A stretch of 64,000 bases of DNA, from positions 124,001-188,000 of the forward strand of contig JAXDDX010000224.1 in the NCBI GenBank assembly GCA_034670405.1, written 5' to 3'. The number at the start of each line of letters is the position of its first letter. Position 1 is the stretch's first letter. The stretch is from Hoplostethus atlanticus (taxonomy: Eukaryota; Chordata; Actinopteri; Trachichthyiformes; Trachichthyidae). The notes under the pieces are model-generated. The model made no database searches, was not told where the DNA came from, and worked only from the letters and a program-made list of their open reading frames with translations. This document shows, in pieces, positions 1 to 12,931 of this stretch. Both the position numbers and the translations under genes were made by a program.

Positions 1-221
1 CAATAACCGAAATTTCAATAGTACTTCAATACGTTGCAAAAGATTGAATTCCATATTACATTTTTTAAACATTTGATACTTTCATGAAATGTGTTCTGTA
101 AGCTCAAATTCCTTTTCAATGTTGCCTCCAGAGGGCATTTACCTGTGGATTAGAATGGTTAAAAGATGAAGAGGAAGGATTGGACTAGAGACAAGAGCGT
201 CAGTCTGGCTCTTGACAATGT

Positions 222-612
222 ACTGCAGCAGTCCAAACAGCTTAGAATGTTCAGCAACCTCAAACAGTCCACTCCTAAGCCGACGCTGACTGAGCTGCTG
301 TTGACGTCCCAAGCCAGATCTGGATGTCCCACCCAAGTGTCCTTATTATGTCTATTCTGTACACTTTGCTTGCCCAAACTCGGCACCTATTGCATGACTA
401 ATGGTCCTGGTAGGGGGATCCCTCTCTGAATAGCCCATCCCAACGTTTCTTCCATTTTTCCCTAAAAGGTTTTGTGGGAGTTTTTCCTTGTCCTCTGCGA
501 GGGTCCAGGGTGTTCTGTGCCATAATTTATTGTTTTCATAATATGGGCATTGTGAAGCCCTTTGAGACTGTAACCGTGATTACGGGCTATACAAAGTTGC
601 TACAAAGCTGTT
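222..612 (+). repeat. L2-type LINE 3' tail, copy a
   Basis: Matches the 3' UTR and tail of the L2-type LINE at 8687-13052. Shared blocks include the AGATCTGGATGTCCCAC stretch, the TTGCCCAAACTCGGCA stretch, TAGGGGGATCCCTCTCTGA, and the terminal AAGCCCTTTGAGACTGTAAC...GGGCTATACAAA motif. No coding part is left. The left edge is approximate because similarity fades before about 260. Confidence 0.75.
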
Positions 613-3600
613 CTGGTCAATGTGGTAACACAAAAAGCACAGTGGTTGTTCTGTGACATTGCTTGATGGATTTTTTTGTTTGCTGCGGTATTGTAGTAAT
701 ACTGAATGTTTAGATATTAACTTAGTATTGTTAGCAAAGTCAACACTAAATACACTAGATAGGGTAAGCCACAGTATAAGGAAAAATTCCTTTTGGGAGA
801 GAAATTAAACTTGGATTTGTACAACAAACATACTAGTCTGTATCTGCCTCCTACCGCCCCTCTCTCTCTCCTTTTCTGCTGTGTTGACACATGAGGAGTG
901 AACAGTACATCTGAATGAAGATATGCTCAGTGAGGACTGGAGTGGCTAAACTTTAAAGCATAACTTCCAGGTTGAAATTTTTTTTTTTGTACATTTGATT
1001 TTCAGTTTATCCATGACTTTACAACTTTCACTATTTCTCTTACATTACAGCAAGCAGACAGGCAGGAACAGACAGCTGGCAAGCAAAGAGGAAACAAGGA
1101 AGTGCTCAACCAATAGCCAATGTAGCATCAAAACTGTATGAGAAAAGCATGACTTTAGATCATTTTACATCTTGTACACATGTTTTTAGACGCAACCATG
1201 GTGTCTTATGAAGAGGAATTAGGAAACCCAAAAATGCTGTACTATGTTGCTACTTGTGTTACTTTGAAAGTTGTGAAGTTGTATGATGGTATTATTGGTT
1301 GGAATTTTTATGTACACCTGTTGGTACAGCATGAAATAATCACTAAAATATTCCCTTTTCTAGGAAGGAAAAGTAATGTGGTTTTGACATAACCTGAATT
1401 TTGACAATACAATTTTATTGACTACAGAATTTCCATTGTTAGGCAATGATTTCCAGAATAATGCAGATCTAATTATGTGAATAGGGTAAAATAAGAGATA
1501 ATCAAATTATTTCCTTAATAATCTATTTTCCATATTTCTGGAAAACATTAACAAGACAGACTACAATGTAAATTAAATCAAATAAACCATATCACTACAT
1601 AAAGAGCAATGCACAGCCCAATTATATGTACCATACTATATATAGTGCATTGAAGATATTTAATAACTGAACAATGTCTAATAAGGCATTTTAAGAACAG
1701 ATTTCTTTCAATGTTTACTCATTTAAACATGTTTATTATACACATTGGTGATCAAATACTGTTAAATACTGTCTCATGAATTTGATTCCTGACTGATTAA
1801 CACATTTTATTATAATTATTATTGTATTATAGTAAAGAAAGGCTCCTGAACACAAAGGGTTAGGGTAATTTCTGAGGAGCAGACATTTTTTTAAATGTTA
1901 TTGCTCCATATTTAGTTCTTAGGAAGTCATCTGATTTTTTTTTTTACAATTTAAAAAAACCCCATTGCTCTTAAAATGAAGTCAGCCAGATTTAAGAAAG
2001 AACTGGAGCTTTAGTATAGTTTTTTTCCATACCTCTAAATGTGAAGGCCGAGGAGAGGGATGGGCTCTCCCTTATGACGGGACAAAAGAAGAGCTTCCAC
2101 GTCACTTTACATTCATGCCAGTGGCTTTCCAAACCCTCCAGTCTGTCTCACTTGGTAATCCTGCCCCTAGAGCTCAATCCCTCAAAGCAGAGCTCCAGCA
2201 GGGTGTAATGGCACAACATGAGAGAGGGGAATCTACCATCACACTCGGACACCTGTTTCACACAGCTTTTGCTCTTTTCATTTACACAATAAACACCACA
2301 TTCCTTTGCAATTACCAGAACTCCTTTCCACTCCTATTTATATCCTACAGCTGTTTTCCAGTTTGGGACTTGTAATAAAACAAACTTCCATCTTATTGTT
2401 TTTGCACTTTTCCAAATCTAAAACATGCTTATTCTTGTAAGAGCTCCAGCCAGACTCAGTGGTAGTCCACAAAGTCGCTCAGTAACTGCATCAAATTTTA
2501 TAAAGTCAAATCTGCAAAAAAAAAAAAAAGGAAAATGTCCACCGATGCAATTATTTTAGATGCACCGATATTATTTTAGTTTTCTCAAGAATATTTCTAA
2601 TGGAATTTCTGACAGTATAACAATGACAAATTTAAAATTTCATACATCACAAGTACATGGTATTACATTAGCCTTTTTAGCCAGCAGTGCAACCCAGACG
2701 GTGCTGTGACAAAACATATGGATACATTATGTTTAGACAGCATAGATGAAAATAACTTTTCATGGGGCATTTTGTTATGTTGGACAATCACTAGGATTAT
2801 TTGTGACTCAAATAAGTAATAACTGTACACTAGTTGTCTTCAAGAGGGGTTCTCCAATATGTTCATGTCCCAGGCCCCCATATAGAACCACATTAGACCA
2901 CAGACCCCCATTTGATTAGATTTAGTCCTAGAGGCCCATATGAGAAGATTTTAGTTGTAGTTGATTTAGTGTTGAGTGGTCCACACTGTATGTGGAAGGA
3001 TAATAGGGGTGAGAGTGAAACCTAGGGTTACAACATTCATTCTCATGCATTATCTAATTGTGATCATTTCCCACTTGGTGAACCAATGGTCTCCAGTACT
3101 TTACCGAAAATGACGATCAAAATGAGACAAAGATCTAGAAGGCACAACAAATATTCATAAGATAAACTATCCGTTGCCTGAACTTCTCTCCCTATGCTGA
3201 GTGGCTCATTTGAGGTTTTAGAATTTCATCCCCCACCCCACCTTACAGTTGGATGCAGTACCAGCCCCCCATGCCTGTCTCAAAAAGACAGGCTCTACCT
3301 CTGGCAAGGCTCCAACAATCTGCAGAATGGAGGCTTAATACCCTGCGGGCTGACAGCTGCACGGATTATCTCCCCTTGCTTGCTGTCATTGACGCCCCTG
3401 TATTGCGCCTTTCCCTGTAAAAGCCGCACCAGATTTAGGAAGGAGGATTAGGGGTTAACATTCTGAAGTTCAGAAGTCAGGTGCTTCTGCTTTTGAAGTC
3501 TCAGTGAAATGCGCAAGTGCTTTGTGGCTTGCTGTGTGCAGTTTATCTATATTAATAGCATTTAATCAGCCTGCAAGAGACCCCCCATACCAGTGTCAGT

Positions 3601-5589
3601 GGGCTGACATTCATTATACAAGAGAACAGAGAACGTCCTTAGACAATTCAAATGGTTGATGCTTTGGTTTGAAATAATGGAGTGGTTGAGACACTACCAG
3701 TAGTGAGCTTTTTCCCTCCATTACTTCACAGCAACCAATCAAAAGAGAGTCACAGAGATGTCACTGGTTTACCGAATTGACCATTTGTAGCCCAGACTTC
3801 ACCATAGGCTAGCATCAACGTGGTTCCACACATTCAATTGATAAGCATCATCTAACCACATTCAAACAAAAAAATGAAAATGGTAAGATACAAAAAGGTA
3901 AGAGACCTAATTAAGAATTCTTACCATTTTTTGGTACAATACTACAATTATCTGCCATTTGACAAACTGTATCACCTGATAATCTCTTGGACTGTTCAAA
4001 TGTGTGCAATAAAATGAATGGTGAAACATTCCGTTGCCTGTGACTTCTCCCATTTATTGTTCATGGGACTAACGCAGAGCTGCTTTCATTCAATCATAAC
4101 GAAAACAGATCAGACAGGAGACTGAGGCTTGTTATCTGGGGAAACAGCTGCATCACAGAGTGCTGATCCCAAGTCAGCTCACTGAGCTGTTTACCTCAGC
4201 AAAACTTGACATGTCTGAAAAACTTTTCTAAAGCTACACCAAGTCATGTCCCATCTCAGCTTTTCACTTCTCCACTACAATACAGAACAGTGTGATATTT
4301 TATTTAGTAAAATAAATAGAGCGATCTGTTGATTTTATGTTTGAATCAATGTAAGCAACATGAAAATAAAAACTGCAGCTACTAACATAAGTTAGTAGCT
4401 GCACTTCCCCTCCTCCTGACCTCTTGATCCTCACTGGCCCTAATTGGACCCCAGACCTCACTCAGATCATCATGGCAACCGTCTCCAGAGAACAGTTGTA
4501 TTTGAGTCGGGCCTGGCAACACTTGACTGCACCAAATCCTTGATGACAAATGTAAGACAGAGAGAATGACAAGTAATGATGAATGGTATCAACTAATACT
4601 GACGTGCCTGCAGCTTGGTGGTTGGGGGTTCTGCTGCCCCACAAGGATTGAACTCCACTTGTTCCTGGATCAAATAACATGAGTGGACTGTTGATCAAGA
4701 AAAGATAAACATGAACATCAAAATAGGTACTGTGTAAGTACATAGCACTAATGTAAAGGTCTGTAGTTCAAAAGTAACATCAGCCAATACACCCTATTTG
4801 CCCAAATTCAATTCTTCTCCACACACGCACGCACACTCACTCACACACACACGCACACGCACGCACGCACGCACGCACAGAGAGCAGGTGGACTCACAAA
4901 TGAAAAAAACTCTTAACAATACACTAACGTTACAACATTAAGATCGTACATTTATTTGAAACATTATTCATTTAGTAGATTCAATTCTAATAAATACCTT
5001 CTGCAAGCCTGAGCAGACGAGGTAAAGAGGTAAAGGGGTCTTCGCTTTTGAGAACGTAGTAAACTGTGTTTGATCAGGATTGCCTGATTTGCGGCGTTCA
5101 TCTTCCGAATGGCGGTATCCATCGCTCCTCCACCTCATCATATCTTTTAGCTGCTTTCTCGTGTGGCTACAAATTCCAGTGCTATTATTACGCCATTGCA
5201 ACAGACTGGCTGCGCGCGTGTGTGGAAAGTGGCCTCACAACGGCTGAAATGTCATGTTTTGCACGAACGTACTGTTAGTGCAGTAGTAACTTTACGGAGG
5301 CAACCAAATAAAATGTTGACTTTTATTGAAATTAGATTTTCCAGTTTTGTAGGTTTTTATTTATTGTTACATATTAAAAAATAACAAATACTGAACAGGT
5401 GGTTGCCAAAGGTGGCAACCAGAGTCCATGAAACGGTTGCCAATTGACTCAAGGGCAACCGTTACTGTCGAGCCCTGCCTTGTATTTCTGTGTCTCTTTT
5501 ATTGTTTGATGGTGTACAGTATTTTCCTTATTGCCGTGGATAACTGGCCAAATGTAAAAGACGTGACGCTACGTTGAGACATTTCCAGT
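613..5589. other. Gene-free AT-rich stretch
   Basis: No recognisable gene or transposase. The short open frames are not supported by codon pattern or similarity I can recall. A CA/CACG microsatellite lies near 4821-4878. The stretches 3190-3450 and 4020-4250 are less AT-rich and less repetitive than their surroundings and could be conserved non-coding DNA, but I have no direct evidence for that. Confidence 0.5.
4821..4878. repeat. CA/CACG microsatellite
   Basis: A run of CACA and GCAC units, ending in repeated ACGC tetranucleotides. Confidence 0.95.
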
Positions 5590-5965
5590 GCGATCTAAAA
5601 CATCAACGGTAAACATCTTTGGTTTGATTTGGTGTCAGCCCCTCAGAATCAAAGAGCAAGGGCTTCTTTCCAGACCCACCTTTTTGCACCAATGTTCAAC
5701 AATCATACAGGGAAAAATCCATCGTAGAAGAGGTAGCGATACCAACTTCTCCACCGACAGCCTCAATAGACCAGAGCCATGCCATGAAGCTACAAGGCAT
5801 GTTGCAGGCATTTTGAGTGAGAGGCGTGGCCACAATCATAGAAATGCCCAAGAGTTTGCTGGCTAGATATGAAAGCAACAAGTTTACACCCCTTCCCTGG
5901 GGGTTTTCATAAGGCATTCTGGGAAACGCAGAAAACCACTAACTGAGGTAAGCAAAGCAGATTTA
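5590..5965 (-). repeat. Interspersed repeat family A, copy 1
   Basis: The reverse complement aligns with 29640-29935 and 45190-45440. Shared landmarks in order are CAGTTAGTG, CAGAATGCCTT, a GGGG(C/T)... segment followed by AACTTGTTGCTTTCA, then GTGGAGAA(G/A)(T/C)TGGTATC, TTGTTGAAC and GCCCTTG followed by CTGACACCAAA. It has no coding capacity. Class is unknown; a non-autonomous element is likely. Confidence 0.7.
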
Positions 5966-6434
5966 GGGAAAGTGGACCGGCCTCAGTCAAGCCTGGTTGA
6001 CTGAGGACACTGACATATATGGGCTGCATTACATACGCCAAACTATATGAGCCTGGCTGACATTGGCTACTGAACTATTCGACTGAGCTATATACACAGA
6101 ACTATATGGCCCGCACTGTATTTTATCCTGTCATATATTGCATGCCCAGCCGTCCTGATGCGTCCTTGAATTTCTCCTTGAAGATTTTTTCTGGGAGTTG
6201 TTTGTGATAAAGGGCTATTTAAAATAAACTTGGATACACAAATAAAGTAAATTACAAAAAAAAAATAACTCCTGGAATGCATTAAACATCACTGATTCAT
6301 TCATTCATATTATTGATGATATGTAACAGTGTGAGAGTATCTGAGGGGGGATTATTCCTTTAAGAGTGAAATTCAAGAGTGTCTCCTCAACAGTGGTGAG
6401 TGGGTGCCCCCTTTCAGAGAAAGATGGACTTCCA

Positions 6435-6507
6435 CAAAATTCTAAAAGTTACCTCTCCTGCCATTTGGGGGCCGCCAATATGTGAAGTTGCCAAGTGCAG
6501 CTTTAAG
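6435..6507. repeat. Partial copy of the TTAA-flanked MITE
   Basis: Carries the same terminal block as the MITE in the foxp3 intron (18919-19180): GTTACCTCTC, CTGCCATTT, GCCACCAA/GCCGCCAA, AAGTTGCC and GCAGCTTTAA. Only one terminus is recognisable. Confidence 0.6.
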
Positions 6508-7933
6508 TTATAATTGGGCGGGTGGTTTGGGAAAAGAACAATGACTAAGTACCAACACACAATTACTATCTTGCAAACTGAAGTGGCTGTTTAAGACGTT
6601 TGTACAAATTTGCACTGTAGGAATCATGCTGACTAAAGATATGATGTTATCAATAGATACACCAATAATTCATTTGACAGCTTTCAAAAAATCTTTAGTG
6701 GTTATGAAACAGTTCTTCAAAATACAAAAGAGAAAGCAATATATACTGTTGAAAATGTATTGAAATATGCTGTGACTAAATAGGGTTAGGATAAATACAT
6801 TTTCCCTCTGGAATATAAACTAAACTAATATTTCAACTGTGGCTGACAGGGGGGGAAATATCTGAGGGATTTTCCATGTTTTTCTGAGAGACTTAGACTA
6901 TAATAATTCAAGCCTGAAAAATAATTACTGAATAGAAGATGCGCCATAAGAGGGACATCACTTTAGTTGGCAAGTTGGTAAAAAAGGATTGTGTTTTTAA
7001 CTGGGATACATTATGTAGAGCATTTCAGCCAGTCAATTGGTATTAATAATACATAGCGCCACTCAGAGGCTTATAATATGACCACTTGGAGACTGTGGTT
7101 AAAAGTCCAGGCTACTGTGAGGCTCCTCCAACTGAAAAAACAACAACCGATTTAGGCTAGGTTTTGAACCTAAACAGGGAAACGGAATGACACGGTGGAA
7201 CAAAGAGACTGGAAACGGTAGTTTTTTCCAAACCACCCTGAACATTCATATGTTCTTCAATTATGGAGTAAGAGCAGGCGTAGACGTATTCAATTTCAGA
7301 AATTAATGTATCGGTGTTTCAGGAAATTCAACAAGCTGTTGAGAAAAGAAACTCTGCATCCTGCCAGTGTTTTAGAGTCAGCCAACTGCACACCGATGAT
7401 GTGGAAAGAGATACTCATCACCGGAGATATTGATGCCCACAAATAAAATTTAAGCCATTCAGTTGACAGTTGAAATGTTACGTTAAATGCTTTGTTATCA
7501 GGAAACAAGACGTAAACTCACTGGAAATGCTGCTGCAGGTGACTTCAGGCTCTGGCTGCTGTTCCGCTGCTTCCTCCAACTCAAAAGTTTCCTTTTACAA
7601 TGCTGCAGGGGAACGTCGGGAACGCGCTACATTGGAAATCAATGTTTTATTTCCATAAGGGTATTATCTGGGAGACTCCACCAGTCCAGCAGCTGATGAA
7701 TCCCAACAGCTTTAAAGTTTAAACTAGTACTTGAGTTTACCGGCAGGTGTCCGGGAGCAGTCGACACTGACTTGCTGAAGCGGTGTCCCAGTCCCAGTCT
7801 AACCAGCTCAATGCAGGGACATCCACGACGCTGAAGTTGGTTTCGGATTCACAGTTTCGGATTCGGCAGTTAAGGGGAAAGTTAAGGGAAATGTATTGCT
7901 GAGCGACGATCCTCCGTTTTTTGCACCTCTTAC
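6508..7933. other. Gene-free stretch before the 175-bp array
   Basis: I see no gene or named repeat. The part around 7500-7930 is richer in CpG than the DNA before it, and the open frames there are short and unrecognised. Confidence 0.4.
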
Positions 7934-8687
7934 AAAAACCACTGTACATAGACCTGTCAAATCTGGACTAGATTATCCCAGAGAGGCTAAAGATTCTTTA
8001 AAACACAGTTTCAGATTTGTGAAACCTTTATTCTATTTGTGAAAATGCAAAACGGGGACATTTCGCTGCTTTTTTCACATCTAGACCACATTGGACCAGG
8101 TCCAGATCCAAAACTACTATACCTAGACTTGTCAAATCTGGACTAGACTATCCCAGAGAGGCTAAAGATTCCTTAAAACACAGTTTTAGATTTGTGAAAC
8201 CTTTATTCTATTTGTGAAAATGCAAAAAAGGGACATTTCGCTGCTTTTTTCACATCTAGACCACATTGGACCAGGTCCAGATCCAAAACTACTATACCTA
8301 GACTTGTCAAATCTGGACTAGACTATCCCAGAGAGGCTAAAGATTCCTTAAAACACAGTTTTAGATTTGTGAAACCTTTATTCTATTTGTGAAAATGCAA
8401 AAAAGGGACATTTCGCTGCTTTTGTCACATCTAGACCACATGGGACCAGGTCCAGATCCAAAACCACTATACCTAGACCTGTCAAATCTGGACTATATTA
8501 TCCCAGAGGGGCTAAAGATTCCTTAAAACACAGTTTTAGATTTGTGAAACCTTTATTCTATTTGTGAAAATGCAAAAAAGGGGACATTTCACTGCTTGTT
8601 TCACATCTAGACCACATTGGACCAGGTCCAGATCCAAAACCACAATACCTAGACCTGTCAAATCTGGACTAGACTATCCCAGAGAGG
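7934..8687. repeat. 175-bp tandem repeat, about 4.3 copies
   Basis: The block GAC(C/T)TGTCAAATCTGGACTA recurs at 7951, 8126, 8301, 8476 and 8652, giving spacings of 175, 175, 175 and 176. Copies differ by a few substitutions. The last copy is cut after its CCCAGAGAG block, and the L2-type reverse transcriptase frame starts immediately after. I see no coding function. Confidence 0.95.
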
Positions 8688-9800
8688 GGACTTTCTACTT
8701 GACCTGAGTGCAGCCTTCGACACAATTGATCATACGATACTCTTGAACCGTCTTGAACATTATATTGGTATCCGGGGATCAGCCCTTTCTTGGTTTAGGT
8801 CTTATTTACTCGATAGATCACATCGCGTCTTTTACAACAACATGACCTCAGAGTGTTGCAATATGGACTTTGGTGTCCCACAAGGCTCTGTCCTAGGACC
8901 ACTGCTATTCTCTATCTATATGCTACCACTTGGTGGCATCATTCGCAAATTTGGCATTAACTTCCATTACTACGCCGATGACACCCAAATTTACATACCA
9001 GTCAAACCAACCGATAACACCCAATTCCAAAAACTAGAGGCCTGCCTATCAGAGGTCAAATATTGGATGTCCCTAAACTTCCTACTTCTTAATGGCAGCA
9101 AAACTGAGTTGCTGATTGTGGGACCAGCTAGACATAGACACTTATTTGAGAATACTACACTGAACTTTGATAGTTGTGTAATCTCCCAGAGCCCATATGT
9201 TAAAAACCTTGGGGTAAAATTCGACCCTACCCTCTCATTCGAGTTGCACATTAAGGAGACCACTAAAACAGCGTTTTATCATCTTCGCAATATTGCCAAA
9301 ATTCAACCCATGCTAACAGAGGCAGACGCAGACATTTTATTACATGCCTTTGTATCATCCAGAATCGATTATTGCAATGTCCTTTTTTCGGGCTTATCTA
9401 CTGGGCGCACTAAAAAACTACAACTGGTCCAGAATGCTGCTGCCAGAATCCTGACGAAAACTAGGAAATTCGACCATATAACTCCCATTCTATCCTCATT
9501 ACACTGGCTACCAATTCAGGCCAGGTGTGACTTTAAGGTGCTTTTACTTACATATAAATCATTACATGGGATGGCACCGTCCTATTTATCCGATTTGATT
9601 AAACCATATATCTCAGGACGCTGGCTACCTGTCTATCCCAGCAGTCAAAAAGAAAACTGCAGGTAACAAAGCCTTTTCTTACCGGGCTCCCTATCTCTGG
9701 AACAGTCTGCCTGCCTCAATCAGAGAGGCAGGCTCTATCGAAGTCTTTAAGTCAAGGCTAAAAACCCATTTATTCTCTCTGTCATTTGACCAGCCTTGAG
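8687..9800 (+). pseudogene. L2-type LINE ORF2, 5'-truncated reverse transcriptase
   Basis: This encodes part of the non-LTR reverse transcriptase that copies LINE RNA at nicked genomic targets. The frame opens inside RT motif A (LLDLSAAFDTIDH). It continues through GVPQGSVLGPLLF and the catalytic YYADDTQIYIP, then a C-terminal region with SRIDYCN, HWLPIQARCDFKVLLLTYKS and, in a second frame, APYLWNSLP and FKSRLKTHLFSLS. A frameshift near 9640-9660 ends the long frame; the C-terminus resumes in another frame and stops at about 9800. The endonuclease and RT finger region are missing because the copy starts at the edge of the 175-bp array. The YADDTQ block and the 3' tail fit the L2/Maui group of fish LINEs. 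It is not expected to be active. Confidence 0.88.
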
Positions 9801-10358
9801 GGAGTGGCTCAGTCTCTTCTCAGAGTAAGGCTAGACCAGTTAGCTTATCCTAGCTCAAGGTCCTGTCGATGGATACTAGCATCCTGCCTACATGTCCTAT
9901 TCTCCTGGTCTACCTGCTCCTGTCCACTGACGCTGGTCATGTTTGTCTGTGTGAGTGAGAGTGTGTGTATGGGTGTGTGTGGGTGTGTCTCCTATCTGTT
10001 ACAGGCTGCAGCCCGGCAGAGTTGGCGTCTGCGTGATCCCCCCCTCCTAGGACGATGCTGACTGAGCGGGCGTTGCGTTCTCCTATCTGGGCAGTGTTGG
10101 CGCCTGCGTGGTCCCCTAGTCCTATGATGACGCTGACTGAGTTGCCGTTGCTGTGATGCCGCCCCATCAGATCTGGATGTCCCACCAAAATAAACTTTTA
10201 TATATTGTGTATACGCTGCTTGCCCAAACTCGGCATCTATTGCACGTCCAACCGTCCTGGTAGGGGGATCCCTCTCTGAGTAGCCCCTCCCAAGGTTTCT
10301 CCCAATTTTCCCTGTAAGGTTTTGTGGGAGTTTTTCCTTGTCCTCTGTGAGGGTCTAA
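9801..10358 (+). mobile_element. L2-type LINE 3' UTR, proximal part
   Basis: Non-coding tail of the preceding LINE, containing a TG-rich stretch near 9945-9995. The same sequence recurs at 222-612, 37289-37815 and 62971-63340. It breaks off after GAGGGTCTAA, where a CR1-like LINE is inserted. The uninterrupted copy at 37289-37815 (minus) reads directly from GGGTCTAA into GGCTGGGGGATG. Confidence 0.85.
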
Positions 10359-11328
10359 TCCGCATGCTAGCCAATAAAATAAATGCAGGCATTATTTGTT
10401 TCACCGAAACTTGGCTAGACTCTTCTGTGAAGGATATGGAAGTGGAGATTGACAATTACTCAATTATCAGGAAGGATAGAAATCGCAAAGGAGGGGGTGT
10501 GTGCATCTTTGTGAGAGCGGACATTGGTTACAGTATACGGACTGATTTAGAACATGAATTGTTGGAGGCGGTATGGGTAGACATTCATTTCCCCAGCAGT
10601 AAGCCAATTTTGGTGGGGGTATTGTATAGACCCCCGGTCCAGAATGATTTCTATCAGATTCTTGAAAATGTCTGTACTAAATGTAATAGCTTTTTAAACA
10701 CAGAAGTGATTTTATTGGGAGATTTTAATACTGACATGAACAAAAGCAATTGCCCCACTTACAATGCATTTTCCAGCCTCTGTAGAACCTTAAGTCTACA
10801 CCAATTGATCAAAGACCCCACAAGAATCTGTGATTCTAGTCAAACTATCATTGACCTCATCTTGGTGTCTGATAAAGGGAATGTTTCTCAGAGTGGTGTT
10901 TTTACTTATAGTATAAGTGATCATCAAATAATTTATTGTACTAGAAAGATTAAAAGAACTACATTCAATTGTCACAATACCATAAACATAAGGTCGTTAA
11001 AAAGATACAATAAAGATGCATTGATTGATCTGCTAAAAAAGGAAGACTGGTCACAAGTACTAGAGTGTAAATACACTGATATAGCATGGAACCTTTTTAA
11101 AACCAAATTTCTTTGTGCAATTGACAAGGTGGCTCCTTTCAGAACAATTAGGTTAAAACAAAGGACAGAAGCATGGATGAGCAGGGAGATATTGGAGACG
11201 ATTCGGCTAAGAGATAAGGTTTTCAGGAACTACCAGAAAAACCGGGTACAATCAAATTTTTTACTCTACAAAAAATTAAGGAACATGGTGCAGAGGATGA
11301 TAATTGGAGGTTTTAGAAAAAGTAATAT
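10359..11328 (+). pseudogene. CR1-like LINE AP endonuclease domain, 5'-truncated
   Basis: The open frame runs to 11332. Recognisable APE blocks in order are IICFTETWLDSS (near the start), VLYRPP, LLGDFNTDM and the catalytic-type SDHQII. A basic linker with WMSREIL and YKKLRNMVQRMI follows. The N-terminal part of the endonuclease is missing. Near 11305-11315 the linker jumps into the RT finger block LEKVIYEQI in another frame, so roughly a hundred residues between linker and RT finger appear deleted, with a small frameshift beside it. The domain nicks target DNA in intact relatives; this copy is not expected to work. Confidence 0.85.
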
Positions 11329-12579
11329 ATGAGCAGATATCAGTTCATTGATGCACAACAGTTACTGTACTCCTTCCAATCAGGTTTTAGACGATCCCAC
11401 TCAACAGATACTTGTTTGCTTTACCTGACGGACTACATCAGGAAGGAAATGGACAAAGGCAATTACTGTGGAATGGTTTTACTGGATCTCCAGAAAGCCT
11501 TTGACACAGTAAACCATAAAATACTTATTTTTAAACTTAAGGCTATAGGTTTTAATGCAAATGCATTACAGTGGATGAAGTCATATCTTACAGGTAGAAA
11601 CCAAGTACTAGAGGTGGGTGGAATACTTTAAAATCCAAAGGAAATCAGCTGTGGAGTCCCCCAAGGGAGCATCCTAGGACCACTTTTGTTTTTACTTTAT
11701 ATAAATGACATGCAATCGGCATGTTCTTGTCCTTTGTTTTTATTTGCTGATGATTCTGCCCTACTCATGTCCCACAAAAACAAAGATGTCGTAGAACAGT
11801 CATTGAGCACAGAATTGGCTAATATCAGTAAGTGGCTGTCGGACAATAAATTGTCTCTTCACCTGGGCAAGACTGAAACCATACTTTTCGGTTCTAAACA
11901 CAAAATAAAAAAATGCTCAGAACTCTCAGTTATGTGCAATGGTATAAAGATCAAGGCAAAAAGTACAGTTAATTACTTGGGCTGTGAATTAGACCAGCAA
12001 GTGTCTGGGGACAACATGGCAGTCAAGGTATTGGGCAAGGTCAATTCAAGAACAAAATATCTGGCTAGAATAGCTAAATACCTTGACATAACCATGAGGA
12101 CACCTGCAACAGCCTTAGTTCAGAGCCAGTATGATTATGCCTGTACCTCGTGGTATAGTGGCACGTCACAATCTCTCAAAGATAAACTACAAACATCCCA
12201 GAATAGATTGGTGAGAGTAGTACTGAAGCTACATCCTAGGACTCATTTGGAAGATAGTCATTTTAAACTATTAAATTGGCTTAGAGTCCCAAAAAGAGAT
12301 GCACAAATCAAAACCAGTCTTATTTATAAAATTCTGCATAATTCAGCCCCAAACTATCTCTCTGGCTACGTCAGCTATATTAGTGAGGGTCATGACTACA
12401 ACACCCGTTCCAGTATTGCCAACCTAAAAACATTGCGTTACAAAACTAAGGCAGGTAAGAATACATTTCAAAACACCGGTGCAGAAGAATGGAACAAGCT
12501 GCCAAATGAAATAAAAGGTATTCAGGTGGAGAGTAGGTTCAAGAAAAAGGTGAAACTTTGGCTTATAAGTCAAGTTTAA
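11329..12579 (+). pseudogene. CR1-like LINE reverse transcriptase, one internal stop
   Basis: The two parts (11329-11631 and 11686-12579) share one frame and are separated by a TAA at 11629-11631. Blocks in order are FQSGFRRSHSTD, LLDLQKAFDTVNH (motif A), ISCGVPQGSILGPLLFLLY, the catalytic FADDSALL, then WLSDNKLSLHLGKTE, ILFGSK, VNYLGCELD, a thumb/connection region and a C-terminal EEWNKLPNEI and FKKKVKLWL. With this single stop the copy is far better preserved than the host L2, which suits its being the younger insertion. The family reverse-transcribes its own RNA at the nick. Confidence 0.88.
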
Positions 12580-12931
12580 TTAATATTTTGTTTAATTAAT
12601 ATGCCATCAAGGGAAATAACTGCTGCTTTTATTTAGGTATTTATTAATTATGTGATTGATTGTTGTTGTATGTGATGTATTGATTATATTTTAATGGAGT
12701 GCTGATAGGCATTTGGATCATGTGTGACTTTTTCTGCTCGCTGCTATATAGCCACCATATAGAGGACCACAATGGAAATAAGTTGTCGTTTTGCCAACTT
12801 TTTTGTGTTATCCTCGGCAATTTATGATGTGCATGGATGTGTTGGCATGCGTTTAAGAGTATGTGAGTTCGTGTTGGGTGTATCTTTTTTTTCTTTTTTT
12901 AAATTGTCAAATAAAACTACTACTATTACTA
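12580..12931 (+). mobile_element. CR1-like LINE 3' UTR and trinucleotide tail
   Basis: AT-rich non-coding sequence after the RT stop, ending in AATAAAACTACTACTATTACTA-type repeats just before L2 sequence resumes. Confidence 0.75.

Larger units (their letters stand above)
10359..12931 (+). mobile_element. CR1-like LINE inserted in the L2 3' UTR
   Basis: This 2.57-kb non-LTR element has a truncated AP-type endonuclease, a reverse transcriptase, a short 3' UTR and a terminal ACT/ATT trinucleotide tail. L2 sequence resumes at CTAAGGCTGGGGG directly after the tail. CTAA occurs on both sides (10355-10358 and 12932-12935) and may be a short target duplication or an overlap with the tail. The 5' truncation and simple-repeat tail fit target-primed reverse transcription. 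The exact clade within the CR1/L2/Rex group is not settled. Confidence 0.85.

Noticed and set aside
7934-8687. CRISPR-like array
   Set aside because: Units are 175 bp and continuous with no short repeat and unique spacer pattern; the genome is a vertebrate's.
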